From positions 310,001 through 374,000 of the forward strand of contig NZ_JACXBW010000001.1 in the NCBI RefSeq assembly GCF_014712225.1: a stretch of 64,000 bases of DNA, read 5' to 3'. The translations under genes were made by a program, and so were the position numbers. Source of the stretch: Pseudarthrobacter sulfonivorans (GTDB taxonomy: Bacteria; Actinomycetota; Actinomycetes; Actinomycetales; Micrococcaceae). This document shows positions 34,498 through 44,403 of this stretch, in pieces. Under the pieces are notes generated by a model. That model did not search any database, was not told the origin of the DNA, and worked only from the letters and a program-made list of their open reading frames with translations. Position 1 is the first letter of the stretch, and the number at the start of each line of letters is the position of its first letter.

Positions 34498-35811
34498 ATG
34501 CGTATTTCAGTAATCGGCTGCGGCTATCTAGGGGCGGTTCACGCCGCTTGCATGGCCAAGCTTGGCCACGAAGTAGTCGGAATAGATATCGACGAGAGCA
34601 AGGTGCTAGCACTCTCCTCCGCTGAGGCGCCATTCTATGAACCGGGCCTGGAAGATTTGCTCCGAGAGGTTCAGTCCACGGGCAGGCTTACGTTCACAAC
34701 GGATATGTCAGCCGCCTCGAATAGCCAGGTGCATTTCGTCTGCGTTGGGACCCCTCAAAAAAAGGGCGAAAACGGAGCGGACCTGACTTTCGTCGATGCA
34801 TCAATGACTGCGCTATTGCCGTACCTATCAGCCGGTGACGTAGTCGTAGGGAAGTCCACAGTTCCGGTTGGCACTGCTGCCCGCGTTTCCGAGTGGGTAG
34901 AACAACGACAGCCCTCCGCGCATCTGGTCTGGAACCCAGAGTTTCTCCGCGAAGGCCACGCGGTTTCGGACACGCTGCACCCTGACCGTCTTGTTTATGG
35001 AGTCAGCGACGGTTCTGAGGATCATCCCGCCGTTGCGATCTTAGACAAGGTCTACTCCGCTCCGCTCACATCCGGCACTCCCCGTCTTGTGACCGACCTT
35101 CCGACCGCTGAACTCGTCAAAGCGGCGGCAAACTCATTCCTTGCCACTAAGATCTCATTCATTAATGCCATGGCTGAAGTTTGCGAAGCGGCCGGCGCAG
35201 ACGTAACTCAGCTCGCTGACGCGATAGGCATGGATGACCGAATCGGCCGAAAATTCCTGAATGCCGGCATCGGCTTTGGCGGTGGCTGCCTACCCAAGGA
35301 CATCCGTGCCTTCATGGCCCGCGCCGGCGAGCTTGGTGCGGATCAAGCCCTGACTTTTCTACGCGAGGTCGATGCCATCAACATGCGCCGCCGAACCCGT
35401 GTGGTTGAGCTCGCGCGCGACCTGTGCGACGGCTCCCGGCTGGGCAAACGAATCACGGTACTCGGCGCCGCGTTTAAGCCTGAGAGCGATGACGTCCGCG
35501 ACTCCCCAGCTCTCAGCATTGCAGCGCAGCTCCAGTTGCAAGGTGCTGTGGTGACAGTGACAGATCCGAAGGCCCTCGCAAATGCTGCGCGTAGGTTCCC
35601 TGAACTCCACTACGAGGCCGATACGGCGAGAGCAGTGCAGAACGCTGATGCTTTGTTGCTATTGACAGAGTGGCAGGAATACCGCGACCTTGACCCGTAC
35701 GAGACGGCGGTGGCCGTCTCCTCGCTTCGAGTCCTTGATGGACGCAATGTTTTGGACTCCTCCAAGTGGCGGGCCGCCGGCTGGAGCTACCGCGGCTTGG
35801 GCCGCCCCTGA
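34498..35811 (+). CDS. ugd: UDP-glucose 6-dehydrogenase
   Basis: The protein has 437 residues. It has an N-terminal NAD-binding fold (ISVIGCGYLGAVHAACMAKL, GIDID), the EPGLEDLL loop, the central KAAANSFLATKISFINAMAE helix and the catalytic-cysteine motif GGGCLPKD. The C-terminal domain has LGAAFKPESDDVRDSPALSI. It oxidises UDP-glucose from GalU to UDP-glucuronate, so the surface polymer probably contains uronic acid. The stop is one base from the next start, so the DUF4012 gene is co-translated with it. Confidence 0.95.
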   Translation: MRISVIGCGYLGAVHAACMAKLGHEVVGIDIDESKVLALSSAEAPFYEPGLEDLLREVQSTGRLTFTTDMSAASNSQVHFVCVGTPQKKGENGADLTFVDASMTALLPYLSAGDVVVGKSTVPVGTAARVSEWVEQRQPSAHLVWNPEFLREGHAVSDTLHPDRLVYGVSDGSEDHPAVAILDKVYSAPLTSGTPRLVTDLPTAELVKAAANSFLATKISFINAMAEVCEAAGADVTQLADAIGMDDRIGRKFLNAGIGFGGGCLPKDIRAFMARAGELGADQALTFLREVDAINMRRRTRVVELARDLCDGSRLGKRITVLGAAFKPESDDVRDSPALSIAAQLQLQGAVVTVTDPKALANAARRFPELHYEADTARAVQNADALLLLTEWQEYRDLDPYETAVAVSSLRVLDGRNVLDSSKWRAAGWSYRGLGRP

Positions 35812-35812
35812 A

Positions 35813-37693
35813 ATGACGAAAACTCAGGACACCCCAACCACTGCTACGGCGGGGGCGATACAACGGCCATCGAGCTCCCGCCGGAAAACTCCTCGCCCAA
35901 GGCTGCTGATCGTGTTGGCCTCCCTAGTGGGAATCGTTGTAGTTGCCATTGCCGGAGCAGCCTGGCTGGGAAGCAAGGCATCGAAGATTAATTCGGAACT
36001 CACCGCGGCGACCCAGCTGATTCCCGATCTCAAACATCAGATAGCTTCCGACGATGCCGGTGCAGCGGCGATCACAGTCGACGAAGTTCGAGCCCACACG
36101 AGCGCCGCGAAGCAAGCAGCCGACGACCCCGTATGGTCCTTAGCCACGGCGCTGCCCGGCTTGGGGTCTAACTTCACAGCCGTTGCCGAGGTTGCGCGTT
36201 CCGTCGATGATGTAGCCAACCTTGGTCTGGCGCCACTCGTAAAGGTTTACAGCTCGTTAGATTGGGAATCCCTTCTCCCCAGCAGCTCTGGTACTGATCT
36301 GGAACCGCTCAAAGCAGCCTCGCCAGGCATTTCTGCTGCGGCTCATGCTGTGCGCCTGTCAGCGGACAGACTGGCTCAGATCGACACTACGAACCTCCTG
36401 CCTCAAGTGGCTGGCCCTCTGGCCAGTGCGAGAGACGAGCTTCAGGACATTACGGGGGCACTCGACGCGGCGGCCAATGCCTCCAGCCTCGCGCCCGAAA
36501 TGCTCGGCGCTCAAATGCCACGTAATTATCTCCTCATGATTCAGAACAACGCGGAGGCACGGGCCTCTGGGGGAATCCCCGGCGCCCTCGCCGTGCTGAC
36601 CCTGGACAAGGGCAGTCTTACTCTCGGCTCTCAAAGCAGCGCTGGAGATGTTGGTGTCATGTCTCCAGCAGTGTCGGTGGATCCCGAGCAACAACAAATT
36701 TACTCCGCACGCATAGGGAAGTTCATGCAGGACGTGAATTTAACGCCCGACTTTCCCACAGCGGCTAGCACTGCTCAAGCAATGTGGGAGCGGAAGACCG
36801 GCCAACGTGTTGACGGCGTTATCTCCATTGACCCTGTGGCGTTGGGCTACATCCTCGACGCCATCGGCCCTGTGAAAATCACCCATCCTGAACTAGTGTC
36901 GCTTGCCTCCGCGGGCCTGCCTACAGAGCTGACGGGAAGAAACGTCGTCCAAACTTTACTTTCCGACGTGTATGCGAAAATCGAGCAGCCGCCGCTCCAA
37001 GATGCCTACTTTGCCGGCGTGGCTCAAGAGATTTTTGCTGCCTTGTCAGATGGCAGGGGAAACGCTAAGGGCCTAGTCGAGGGGCTCGGACGAGGGACTT
37101 CCGAAGGTCGTGTCTTGGTATGGTCTAGGCTCGCGGCCGAACAATCCGTAATCAGCAAATACGCCCTGAGCGGTTCCGTTTCTGGGCCAAGTATCGCCCC
37201 CGCACAATTCGGCGTCTACTTCAATGACGGCACCGGCGCGAAAATGGATTACTACGTGAAACGGACCGTGCAACTCATTCAGGAGTGCCCTGCGGGTGAT
37301 TACTCGCAAATCACTGTCAGGGTCACGAGCACCAATACCGCTCCGTCTGATGCAGCAACGTCGTTGCCTGCTTATGTGACTGGAGGAGGGGCCTTCGGCA
37401 TTGCGCCAGGCACGGTCCAAACCAATGTGACGGCGTATGGCCCGGTTCAAGCAAATCTGGCTGGCGCGAGTGAAGGTGGCCAACAGGTTTCTGTGAGCTC
37501 AAACCGTCACGATGGGAGACCCGTCGGCACGACCACGGTGACGCTGGCACCAGGGGAAACCAGCACGGTGGACATACAGTTCAACAAAATCGTTCAACAT
37601 GCCAGCCCCGAAGTACGCGTTACGCCCACCGTCCAAGACGTCAGGGACGTTATTCTGGACACCGAATCTGCGACATGCGCTCCGGCCGGGTAA
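35813..37693 (+). CDS. DUF4012 membrane-anchored envelope protein
   Basis: The protein has 626 residues. A disordered cytoplasmic N-terminus rich in Thr/Pro/Arg (1-27) is followed by one membrane helix (LLIVLASLVGIVVVAIAGAA). The extracellular part has an Ala-rich helical region and the DUF4012 core with RNYLLMIQNNAEARASGGIP and ALAVLTLDKGSL, then a C-terminal beta domain. DUF4012 proteins occur in actinobacterial polysaccharide loci; the exact function is unknown. I used the ATG at 35813 because it follows the ugd stop directly; a longer upstream frame would lie inside ugd. Confidence 0.87.
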   Translation: MTKTQDTPTTATAGAIQRPSSSRRKTPRPRLLIVLASLVGIVVVAIAGAAWLGSKASKINSELTAATQLIPDLKHQIASDDAGAAAITVDEVRAHTSAAKQAADDPVWSLATALPGLGSNFTAVAEVARSVDDVANLGLAPLVKVYSSLDWESLLPSSSGTDLEPLKAASPGISAAAHAVRLSADRLAQIDTTNLLPQVAGPLASARDELQDITGALDAAANASSLAPEMLGAQMPRNYLLMIQNNAEARASGGIPGALAVLTLDKGSLTLGSQSSAGDVGVMSPAVSVDPEQQQIYSARIGKFMQDVNLTPDFPTAASTAQAMWERKTGQRVDGVISIDPVALGYILDAIGPVKITHPELVSLASAGLPTELTGRNVVQTLLSDVYAKIEQPPLQDAYFAGVAQEIFAALSDGRGNAKGLVEGLGRGTSEGRVLVWSRLAAEQSVISKYALSGSVSGPSIAPAQFGVYFNDGTGAKMDYYVKRTVQLIQECPAGDYSQITVRVTSTNTAPSDAATSLPAYVTGGGAFGIAPGTVQTNVTAYGPVQANLAGASEGGQQVSVSSNRHDGRPVGTTTVTLAPGETSTVDIQFNKIVQHASPEVRVTPTVQDVRDVILDTESATCAPAG

Positions 37694-37731
37694 CGAGCCT
37701 GTGAACGGTATGTAAAGTGTTTGGACTCACT

Positions 37732-37761
37732 TTGAATCCGTGACTAACTGGGTGGTATCGT
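37732..37761 (+). promoter_or_regulatory. Candidate promoter of the LANTG surface-protein gene
   Basis: TTGAAT (37732-37737) and TATCGT (37756-37761) are separated by 18 bases, a plausible -35/-10 pair for the vegetative sigma factor. The gene starts about 100 bases downstream, leaving a long leader that contains the inverted repeat at 37792-37833. Confidence 0.4.
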
Positions 37762-37791
37762 CTTCTTGGGCACGACACGAGATTCACCCCA

Positions 37792-37833
37792 ATGTCACAT
37801 GGGGACGGGGAATCTCCACACACAATGTGACAT
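37792..37833 (+). promoter_or_regulatory. 9-bp inverted repeat in the leader of the LANTG gene
   Basis: ATGTCACAT (37792-37800) and ATGTGACAT (37825-37833) are exact reverse complements, 24 bases apart. They lie between the candidate promoter and the ribosome-binding site. They could bind a dimeric regulator or form a leader hairpin. The half-site resembles an inside-out CRP half-site, which I do not regard as proof of CRP control. Confidence 0.5.
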
Positions 37834-37864
37834 CAACGGTTTAAAAGGTCTCAGGGGGACAAAA

Positions 37865-38503
37865 ATGAAGAAGTCTATTGCTGCGCTCGCGCTTGCAGGG
37901 TCAATCGCACTCGTCGGTGCAGGACCGGCCATGGCCAGTCCTGCCGTTCCGTACCCGGCTCCGAGCACAGGCACAACGGTTTCGGCCACTATCGTAACCC
38001 CGGGTGGAACAGTCATCCTCACCGTCGTTGGCGGTTTCCGGGCTGGCGAAACCATCACCATCACTGTCACCTTCAACGGGGTACCGCAGGCAATCAGCGG
38101 CAATGTTGGCGGTGGCGCAAGCATGGCGGTTCCGTCCAGGATTGGCATCCTTCCCCAGACGGTAACGACTACCTCTACCGTGACTGCGAACGAAAATGGC
38201 GGTTTCTCGGCGCCGGTAACACTCGGCGCCGCTGAAGGAACCTACACGATCACTGCGGTCGGCAATGAGTCCGGTCACTCGGCCTCGCAGAGCGTGACCG
38301 TTGACGCCTCTGCCGGCTCCGGTCTGGCTAACACCGGAGGTGGCGCACCGCTTGCCAACACCGGTGGCGGCGCCGGCCTGGCCAACACAGGCGCCGATTC
38401 CGGCTTGGTCCTTTGGACCCTCGTCGGCGCCGGCGCGCTCGCCGCGGGTGCAGCTTCGGTAGTTGTAGTGCGCCGCCGCGCCAAGACCGAGGCGGCAGCG
38501 TAA
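37865..38503 (+). CDS. Secreted surface protein with three LANTG motifs (sortase-E-type anchor)
   Basis: The protein has 212 residues: a signal peptide (1-24, ending AMA), a beta-rich mature domain (TPGGTVILTVVGGFRAGETI), then a short repeat region with LANTGGGAP, LANTGGGAG and LANTGAD. A hydrophobic helix (VLWTLVGAGALAAGAASVVV) and basic tail RRRAKTEAAA follow. LAxTG is the known signal of class E sortases in high-GC Gram-positives. The last LANTG has the right distance to the helix. The start is ATG at 37865 after GGGGGAC. No sortase gene is in the window. A terminator follows directly. Confidence 0.82.
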   Translation: MKKSIAALALAGSIALVGAGPAMASPAVPYPAPSTGTTVSATIVTPGGTVILTVVGGFRAGETITITVTFNGVPQAISGNVGGGASMAVPSRIGILPQTVTTTSTVTANENGGFSAPVTLGAAEGTYTITAVGNESGHSASQSVTVDASAGSGLANTGGGAPLANTGGGAGLANTGADSGLVLWTLVGAGALAAGAASVVVVRRRAKTEAAA

Positions 38504-38528
38504 CGTAACACCCACAAGTACTAGAGTG

Positions 38529-38572
38529 GAGGGTGGTTCTCCGGGCAACCGGAGAACCACCCTCTTGCTTTT
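38529..38572 (+). terminator. Rho-independent terminator of the polysaccharide/LANTG region
   Basis: GAGGGTGGTTCTCCGG (38529-38544) pairs perfectly with CCGGAGAACCACCCTC (38549-38564) around a GCAA loop, followed by TTGCTTTT. A 16-bp G+C-rich stem with a stable tetraloop and a T-rich tail is a strong terminator. Confidence 0.92.
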
Positions 38573-38631
38573 AAGTTTCGACACGCTCAACCGCCGAACG
38601 GTCGGGCGCAATTACCGAGCCTGGGAGCACC

Positions 38632-39078
38632 TTGAAATACCTTGAGAGCCATAGGCTCTGGCGTTTCATGCTGGCGGCCATGCTGGTCCCTCTGACACTG
38701 ATTGCCTTCTGGCCCAACCCCGTTGACGCTCCTGTCCAAGGGCAACTCGCCGACGTCCTGAAGTTCCTCCACGCGCATGAAGTTCCCGCGTGGGTCAACT
38801 ACCAATTTGTCGAGGCGTCAGCCAACGTCATACTATTTGTCCCGGTCGGTGTCGCGGCCGGGTTGGCCTATCCAACACGACACTGGTGGCAAATCGGAGT
38901 TCTGGGCTTGCTCGTCTCCGTTGGCATCGAATTAGGCCAGCTATTTTTTCTTCATAGTCGATTCGCGAGTCTAGCGGACATTGTCACAAACACAGGGGGT
39001 GCTGTCATAGGCGCCCTATTGGCCTCACTGGTCCTGAGATGGCTACAGGACCGCCGCTTGTCAGCAACGGTCCTGTAG
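38632..39078 (+). CDS. VanZ-like membrane protein
   Basis: The protein has 148 residues and four membrane helices. The segment QFVEASANVILFVPVGVAAG followed by VSVGIELGQLFF and FASLADIVTNTGGAVIGALL is the VanZ family pattern (conserved N, E and D-x-x-x-N). VanZ proteins affect teicoplanin resistance in enterococci, but most homologues have no known role; here it sits among surface-polymer genes. The start is TTG at 38632. It converges on galU with a 23-base gap. Confidence 0.87.
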   Translation: MKYLESHRLWRFMLAAMLVPLTLIAFWPNPVDAPVQGQLADVLKFLHAHEVPAWVNYQFVEASANVILFVPVGVAAGLAYPTRHWWQIGVLGLLVSVGIELGQLFFLHSRFASLADIVTNTGGAVIGALLASLVLRWLQDRRLSATVL

Positions 39079-39101
39079 GCAGCTCACAAAGGCCACAGAG
39101 G

Positions 39102-39992
39102 TTAGCCCACAAATGCCTTCAGCCAAGACTTCAGGTCCTCGCCGAACTCCACGCGCTCGGACGCCAGGGTGATGACAGCCTTGAGGTAGCTGAGCTTGTC
39201 GCCGGTGTCGAAACGGCGGCCTTTAAAGACCACGCCGTACACACCGGAGCCCTCGCCCTCGCCGCCAGCCAAGGTCTGGAGGGCATCGGTCAGCTGGATC
39301 TCTCCACCCCGGCCGGGCGCCGTGTTCTCGAGGACTCCGAAGACTGACGGGTGCAGCACATACCGGCCGATGACGGCCAGGTTGGACGGCGCCTCGCCAA
39401 CAGCTGGCTTCTCCACGAGGCTGTTGACCCGGACGAAGTCCTCGCCTTCAATGGCCGTGATGTCGGCGCAGCCGTAGGCGCTGATCTGTGAGGGGTCAAC
39501 CTCGATTAAGGCAATGACCGAACCGCCGGTCTTCTGCTGCACCTCCATCATCGTGGTCAGCAGCGTCTCCGCCTCGTCGATCAGGTCATCGCCCAGGAGG
39601 ACCGCGAAGGGCTCGTTGCCCACATGCTGCTGGGCGCAGAGCACCGCGTGGCCAAGGCCTTTGGCCTCACCCTGGCGGACGTAGTGGATCGGACCAAGGT
39701 CAGAGGCCTCTTGGACCGACGCCAGGCGCTGTGCGTCGCCCTTGAGCTCCAACGTCCTCTCGAGCCCGGGGGCGCGGTCAAAGTGATCCTCGAGGGCGCG
39801 CTTGCTGCGCCCGGTGATCATCAAAATATCTTCGAGGCCGGCTTTGACTGCTTCCTCAACCACGTACTGAATGGCCGGGCGGTCCACGACCGGCAACATT
39901 TCCTTCGGCATGGCCTTGGTGGCGGGCAGGAAGCGTGTCCCGAGCCCGGCAGCAGGAATGACGGCTTTAGTAATAGATTTCCCCATAGTCAT
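39102..39992 (-). CDS. galU: UTP-glucose-1-phosphate uridylyltransferase (copy 1)
   Basis: The protein has 296 residues with the nucleotidyltransferase signature VIPAAGLGTRFLPATKAMPK, EMLPVVDRPAIQYVVEEAV, the metal-site VLLGDDLID and VEKP. It makes UDP-glucose from glucose-1-phosphate and UTP, the precursor used by Ugd. A paralogue of the same length and high identity is at 59473-60363. The C-terminal variation (EDLKSWLKAFVG against EDLKTWLKTFVG) is minor, so both are probably active. Confidence 0.96.
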   Translation of the reverse strand: MTMGKSITKAVIPAAGLGTRFLPATKAMPKEMLPVVDRPAIQYVVEEAVKAGLEDILMITGRSKRALEDHFDRAPGLERTLELKGDAQRLASVQEASDLGPIHYVRQGEAKGLGHAVLCAQQHVGNEPFAVLLGDDLIDEAETLLTTMMEVQQKTGGSVIALIEVDPSQISAYGCADITAIEGEDFVRVNSLVEKPAVGEAPSNLAVIGRYVLHPSVFGVLENTAPGRGGEIQLTDALQTLAGGEGEGSGVYGVVFKGRRFDTGDKLSYLKAVITLASERVEFGEDLKSWLKAFVG

Positions 39993-40070
39993 GAGTGAAC
40001 CTTACAAAATCGATGGACGAGAATCGCAATTGGGAGCGTCACTTACGAAGGGATTTTGAAGCACCGCTTG

Positions 40071-41498
40071 TCAGGCGTGTACTGCCTGGGTGACAGCCAG
40101 GTATGCGCGAAGCGCTTCCCCCGCCTCCCGGGGAGCGAAGCCTGACGCCTTGATCTTTCCCAGCTCCAGCGCACTGTTCAGCGGCCGTGGAGCAGGCGCT
40201 TTGCCTTTGAAGTAGTCTTCGGTGCTTACACCGGTGACGGCGGTCCTGGGGCGGCCTGATACCTCGTACACATCTGCGGCGATGTCGGCCCAGGACTGCG
40301 GTTCGCCGTCGTTGGTCAGGTTGTAGGTGCCGTAGGCAGCGCCGGATTCGAGCAGGTGCCGGATGCCGGCGGCGATGTCGTCTGTGAAGCTGAGCCGGCC
40401 GATCTGGTCATTGACGACGGAGGGCTCGATGCCCCGTGCGGCGAGGGAGGCCATGGTGCGGACGAAGTTGTTCCCTTCGCCGATGACCCAGCTGGTGCGC
40501 ACGATGTAGTGGCGCGGAACAACACTGACGACGGCGTCGCCTGCCGCTTTCGTCTGCCCGTAGACACCCAATGGGCTGAACTGTTCATTCTCGTCGTGGC
40601 TTTCGACGGACCCGTCGAAGACGTAGTCCGACGAGACATGGACAAGTGTGAGGTCATGATCGACGGCGGCCCGCGCCAGCCGCGAGACGGCGGTGACGTT
40701 GACGGCCCAGGCAGCGGCCCGGCCTTCTGGTGTCTCCGCAGCGTCTACGGCGGTATACGCGGCCGCGTTGATGATCGTGGAATAGTTCTTCCAGTTTCGG
40801 TCCGTGAAGGAGGCCTCGCTGTCGAGATTGAATGTGGCGCGGCCGGCGAACTCAACGGTTGCGTCGCCGTCGTACAGTTTCCGCAGGGCCTTGCCAAGCT
40901 GCCCGTCGGCGCCGACCACGAGGATCTTCTTCGCCGGCATCGGCACCACGTCTGCCAGGCGGGGGTGGGCCTTGTCCTTGTCGGAAAGCTCAGCCTCCCC
41001 CAGCGGGACAGGCCAGTGGATGGCTGCGGTCTCGTCGGCGAGGTTCAGGAAGGTGTACTGGCCCTGGGCGTCAGCGGACCAATGGTCATTCACCAGATAG
41101 GTATAGGCAGTGTTGTCTTCCAGCGTCTGGAACCCATTGCCGACGCCCCTAGGGATGAAAATCGCCTGGCTCGGGTCCAGTTCGATCGTAAAGACGGCCC
41201 CGAAGGACGGCCCTTCGCGCAGGTCCACCCAGGCGCCGAAGATTTTCCCGGTTGCGACGGAGATGAATTTGTCCCACGGTTCGGCGTGGATGCCGCGGGT
41301 GGTGCCGGCCTTTTCGTTGAACGAGATGTTGTTCTGCACGGGTCGGAAATCCGGCAGCCCCAAAGCCACCATCTTTTCCCGCTGCCAGTTTTCCTTGAAC
41401 CAGCCCCGGTTGTCGCCATGGACAGGCAGGTCATAGAGGACGACGCCGGGGATCGGCGTTTCGTGGGCAGTCAGCTTCTTGGAGAACTCGATCGACAT
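40071..41498 (-). CDS. rmlCD: Fused dTDP-4-dehydrorhamnose 3,5-epimerase / reductase
   Basis: The protein has 475 residues and two enzymes in one chain. Residues 1-190 are an RmlC-type cupin (HGDNRGWFKENWQREKMVAL, TRGIHAEPWDKFISVATGKI, FIPRGVGNGFQTLEDNTAYT). Residues 195-475 are RmlD: KILVVGADGQLGKAL, SSDYVFDG and the catalytic YGQTK. Together they complete dTDP-L-rhamnose synthesis. Such fusions are common in Micrococcaceae and relatives. I chose the ATG at 41498, which follows the rmlB stop by 4 bases; the longer frame would lie inside rmlB. Confidence 0.95.
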   Translation of the reverse strand: MSIEFSKKLTAHETPIPGVVLYDLPVHGDNRGWFKENWQREKMVALGLPDFRPVQNNISFNEKAGTTRGIHAEPWDKFISVATGKIFGAWVDLREGPSFGAVFTIELDPSQAIFIPRGVGNGFQTLEDNTAYTYLVNDHWSADAQGQYTFLNLADETAAIHWPVPLGEAELSDKDKAHPRLADVVPMPAKKILVVGADGQLGKALRKLYDGDATVEFAGRATFNLDSEASFTDRNWKNYSTIINAAAYTAVDAAETPEGRAAAWAVNVTAVSRLARAAVDHDLTLVHVSSDYVFDGSVESHDENEQFSPLGVYGQTKAAGDAVVSVVPRHYIVRTSWVIGEGNNFVRTMASLAARGIEPSVVNDQIGRLSFTDDIAAGIRHLLESGAAYGTYNLTNDGEPQSWADIAADVYEVSGRPRTAVTGVSTEDYFKGKAPAPRPLNSALELGKIKASGFAPREAGEALRAYLAVTQAVHA

Positions 41499-41502
41499 CG
41501 GT

Positions 41503-43471
<1,969 letters not shown>

Positions 43472-43483
43472 TTTACGACCGGC

Positions 43484-44401
43484 TCAACCACCCTGCCGAC
43501 GTTCAATGAGGTCCCGCACCAGTCGCGGTGCCGCACGCAGGAAGCGGACCCACCGCGCCCGGTGCTGCCGGAGGCGGCCTTGAAGAGTTATGTCCGCGTA
43601 GATGTCACGGGACAGATGCACTTCCGGTGCAGGGAAAACGGCACGGAACAGCATCCAGGGTTTTTCATGCAGCGGGGCCTGCGCAATAGCAATGAGCCTG
43701 GCGCTGCCCGGTTCCTTGGCCAGCAGGCGGTTGCGCCACTCCGTAGAGGCATCCGGCCACTCCACCGCCATCTCCAACGGAAGGCGGTCCTCCAAAAAGG
43801 GACGCATGGCGGCAAGGGAACCAGTGGCCGCGGCAAGCTCCAGGAGAGCGGTGGCGTGAGATCGCTGTTTTGTGAGGTCGGCCAGGAACTCAAGTTCCTG
43901 GCGGCACGCCGACAGGTGCGGCGACCGGAGGGCATGCAGGGCAAGGATGAGGATTCCAAGCGCCTTTGACGGGACACGCACCTCCTGCCCTGCAAGCTCC
44001 AGGTCCTCGGTGTTCGCCCACATCACATCAAAGCAGTCACCGGGATCGTTCTCCATACCCGGAAAGCGGAAGTGGACGTCGATGCAACACGGCCATTCCG
44101 GGTGGTCGACAGTAACCGAGTGCTTTGGAAACGTCCTGCTGTCCGGATCCACCGGGCGTTCCCGCCAACCCCGCTCCCGGAGGCTTTCGAGCATTGCCTC
44201 GAGCTCCCCAGGGTGCACAAAGACGTCCACGTCGCCTGACGTCCGGGGCAGGCGCAGCCCCTGAATCACACTTGCCGGCCCTTTAATGAAGAACGCCCGA
44301 ATGCCCAAGCCGTCCGCCACCCGTTGCACCATGGCGTGGCCCAGCAGGACGGCCTCTGGGATGCTGAGTTGTGCTGCACTGACCCGGTGGTCCATGACCA
44401 C
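43484..44401 (-). CDS. Nucleotidyltransferase-fold protein (PF14907 type)
   Basis: The protein has 305 residues. It resembles the uncharacterised nucleotidyltransferase family often seen in polysaccharide and lasso-peptide clusters. The nucleotide and metal site is FFIKGPASVIQGLRLPRTSG followed by DVDVFVHP, with a further ECIDVHF-like WPCCIDVHFRF. The activity is unproven. It lies 2 bases after the tyrosine-kinase gene, so it belongs to the minus-strand operon with the HprK-like and PqqD-like genes. It converges on rmlA. Confidence 0.83.
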   Translation of the reverse strand: MVMDHRVSAAQLSIPEAVLLGHAMVQRVADGLGIRAFFIKGPASVIQGLRLPRTSGDVDVFVHPGELEAMLESLRERGWRERPVDPDSRTFPKHSVTVDHPEWPCCIDVHFRFPGMENDPGDCFDVMWANTEDLELAGQEVRVPSKALGILILALHALRSPHLSACRQELEFLADLTKQRSHATALLELAAATGSLAAMRPFLEDRLPLEMAVEWPDASTEWRNRLLAKEPGSARLIAIAQAPLHEKPWMLFRAVFPAPEVHLSRDIYADITLQGRLRQHRARWVRFLRAAPRLVRDLIERRQGG

Positions 44402-44403
44402 CC

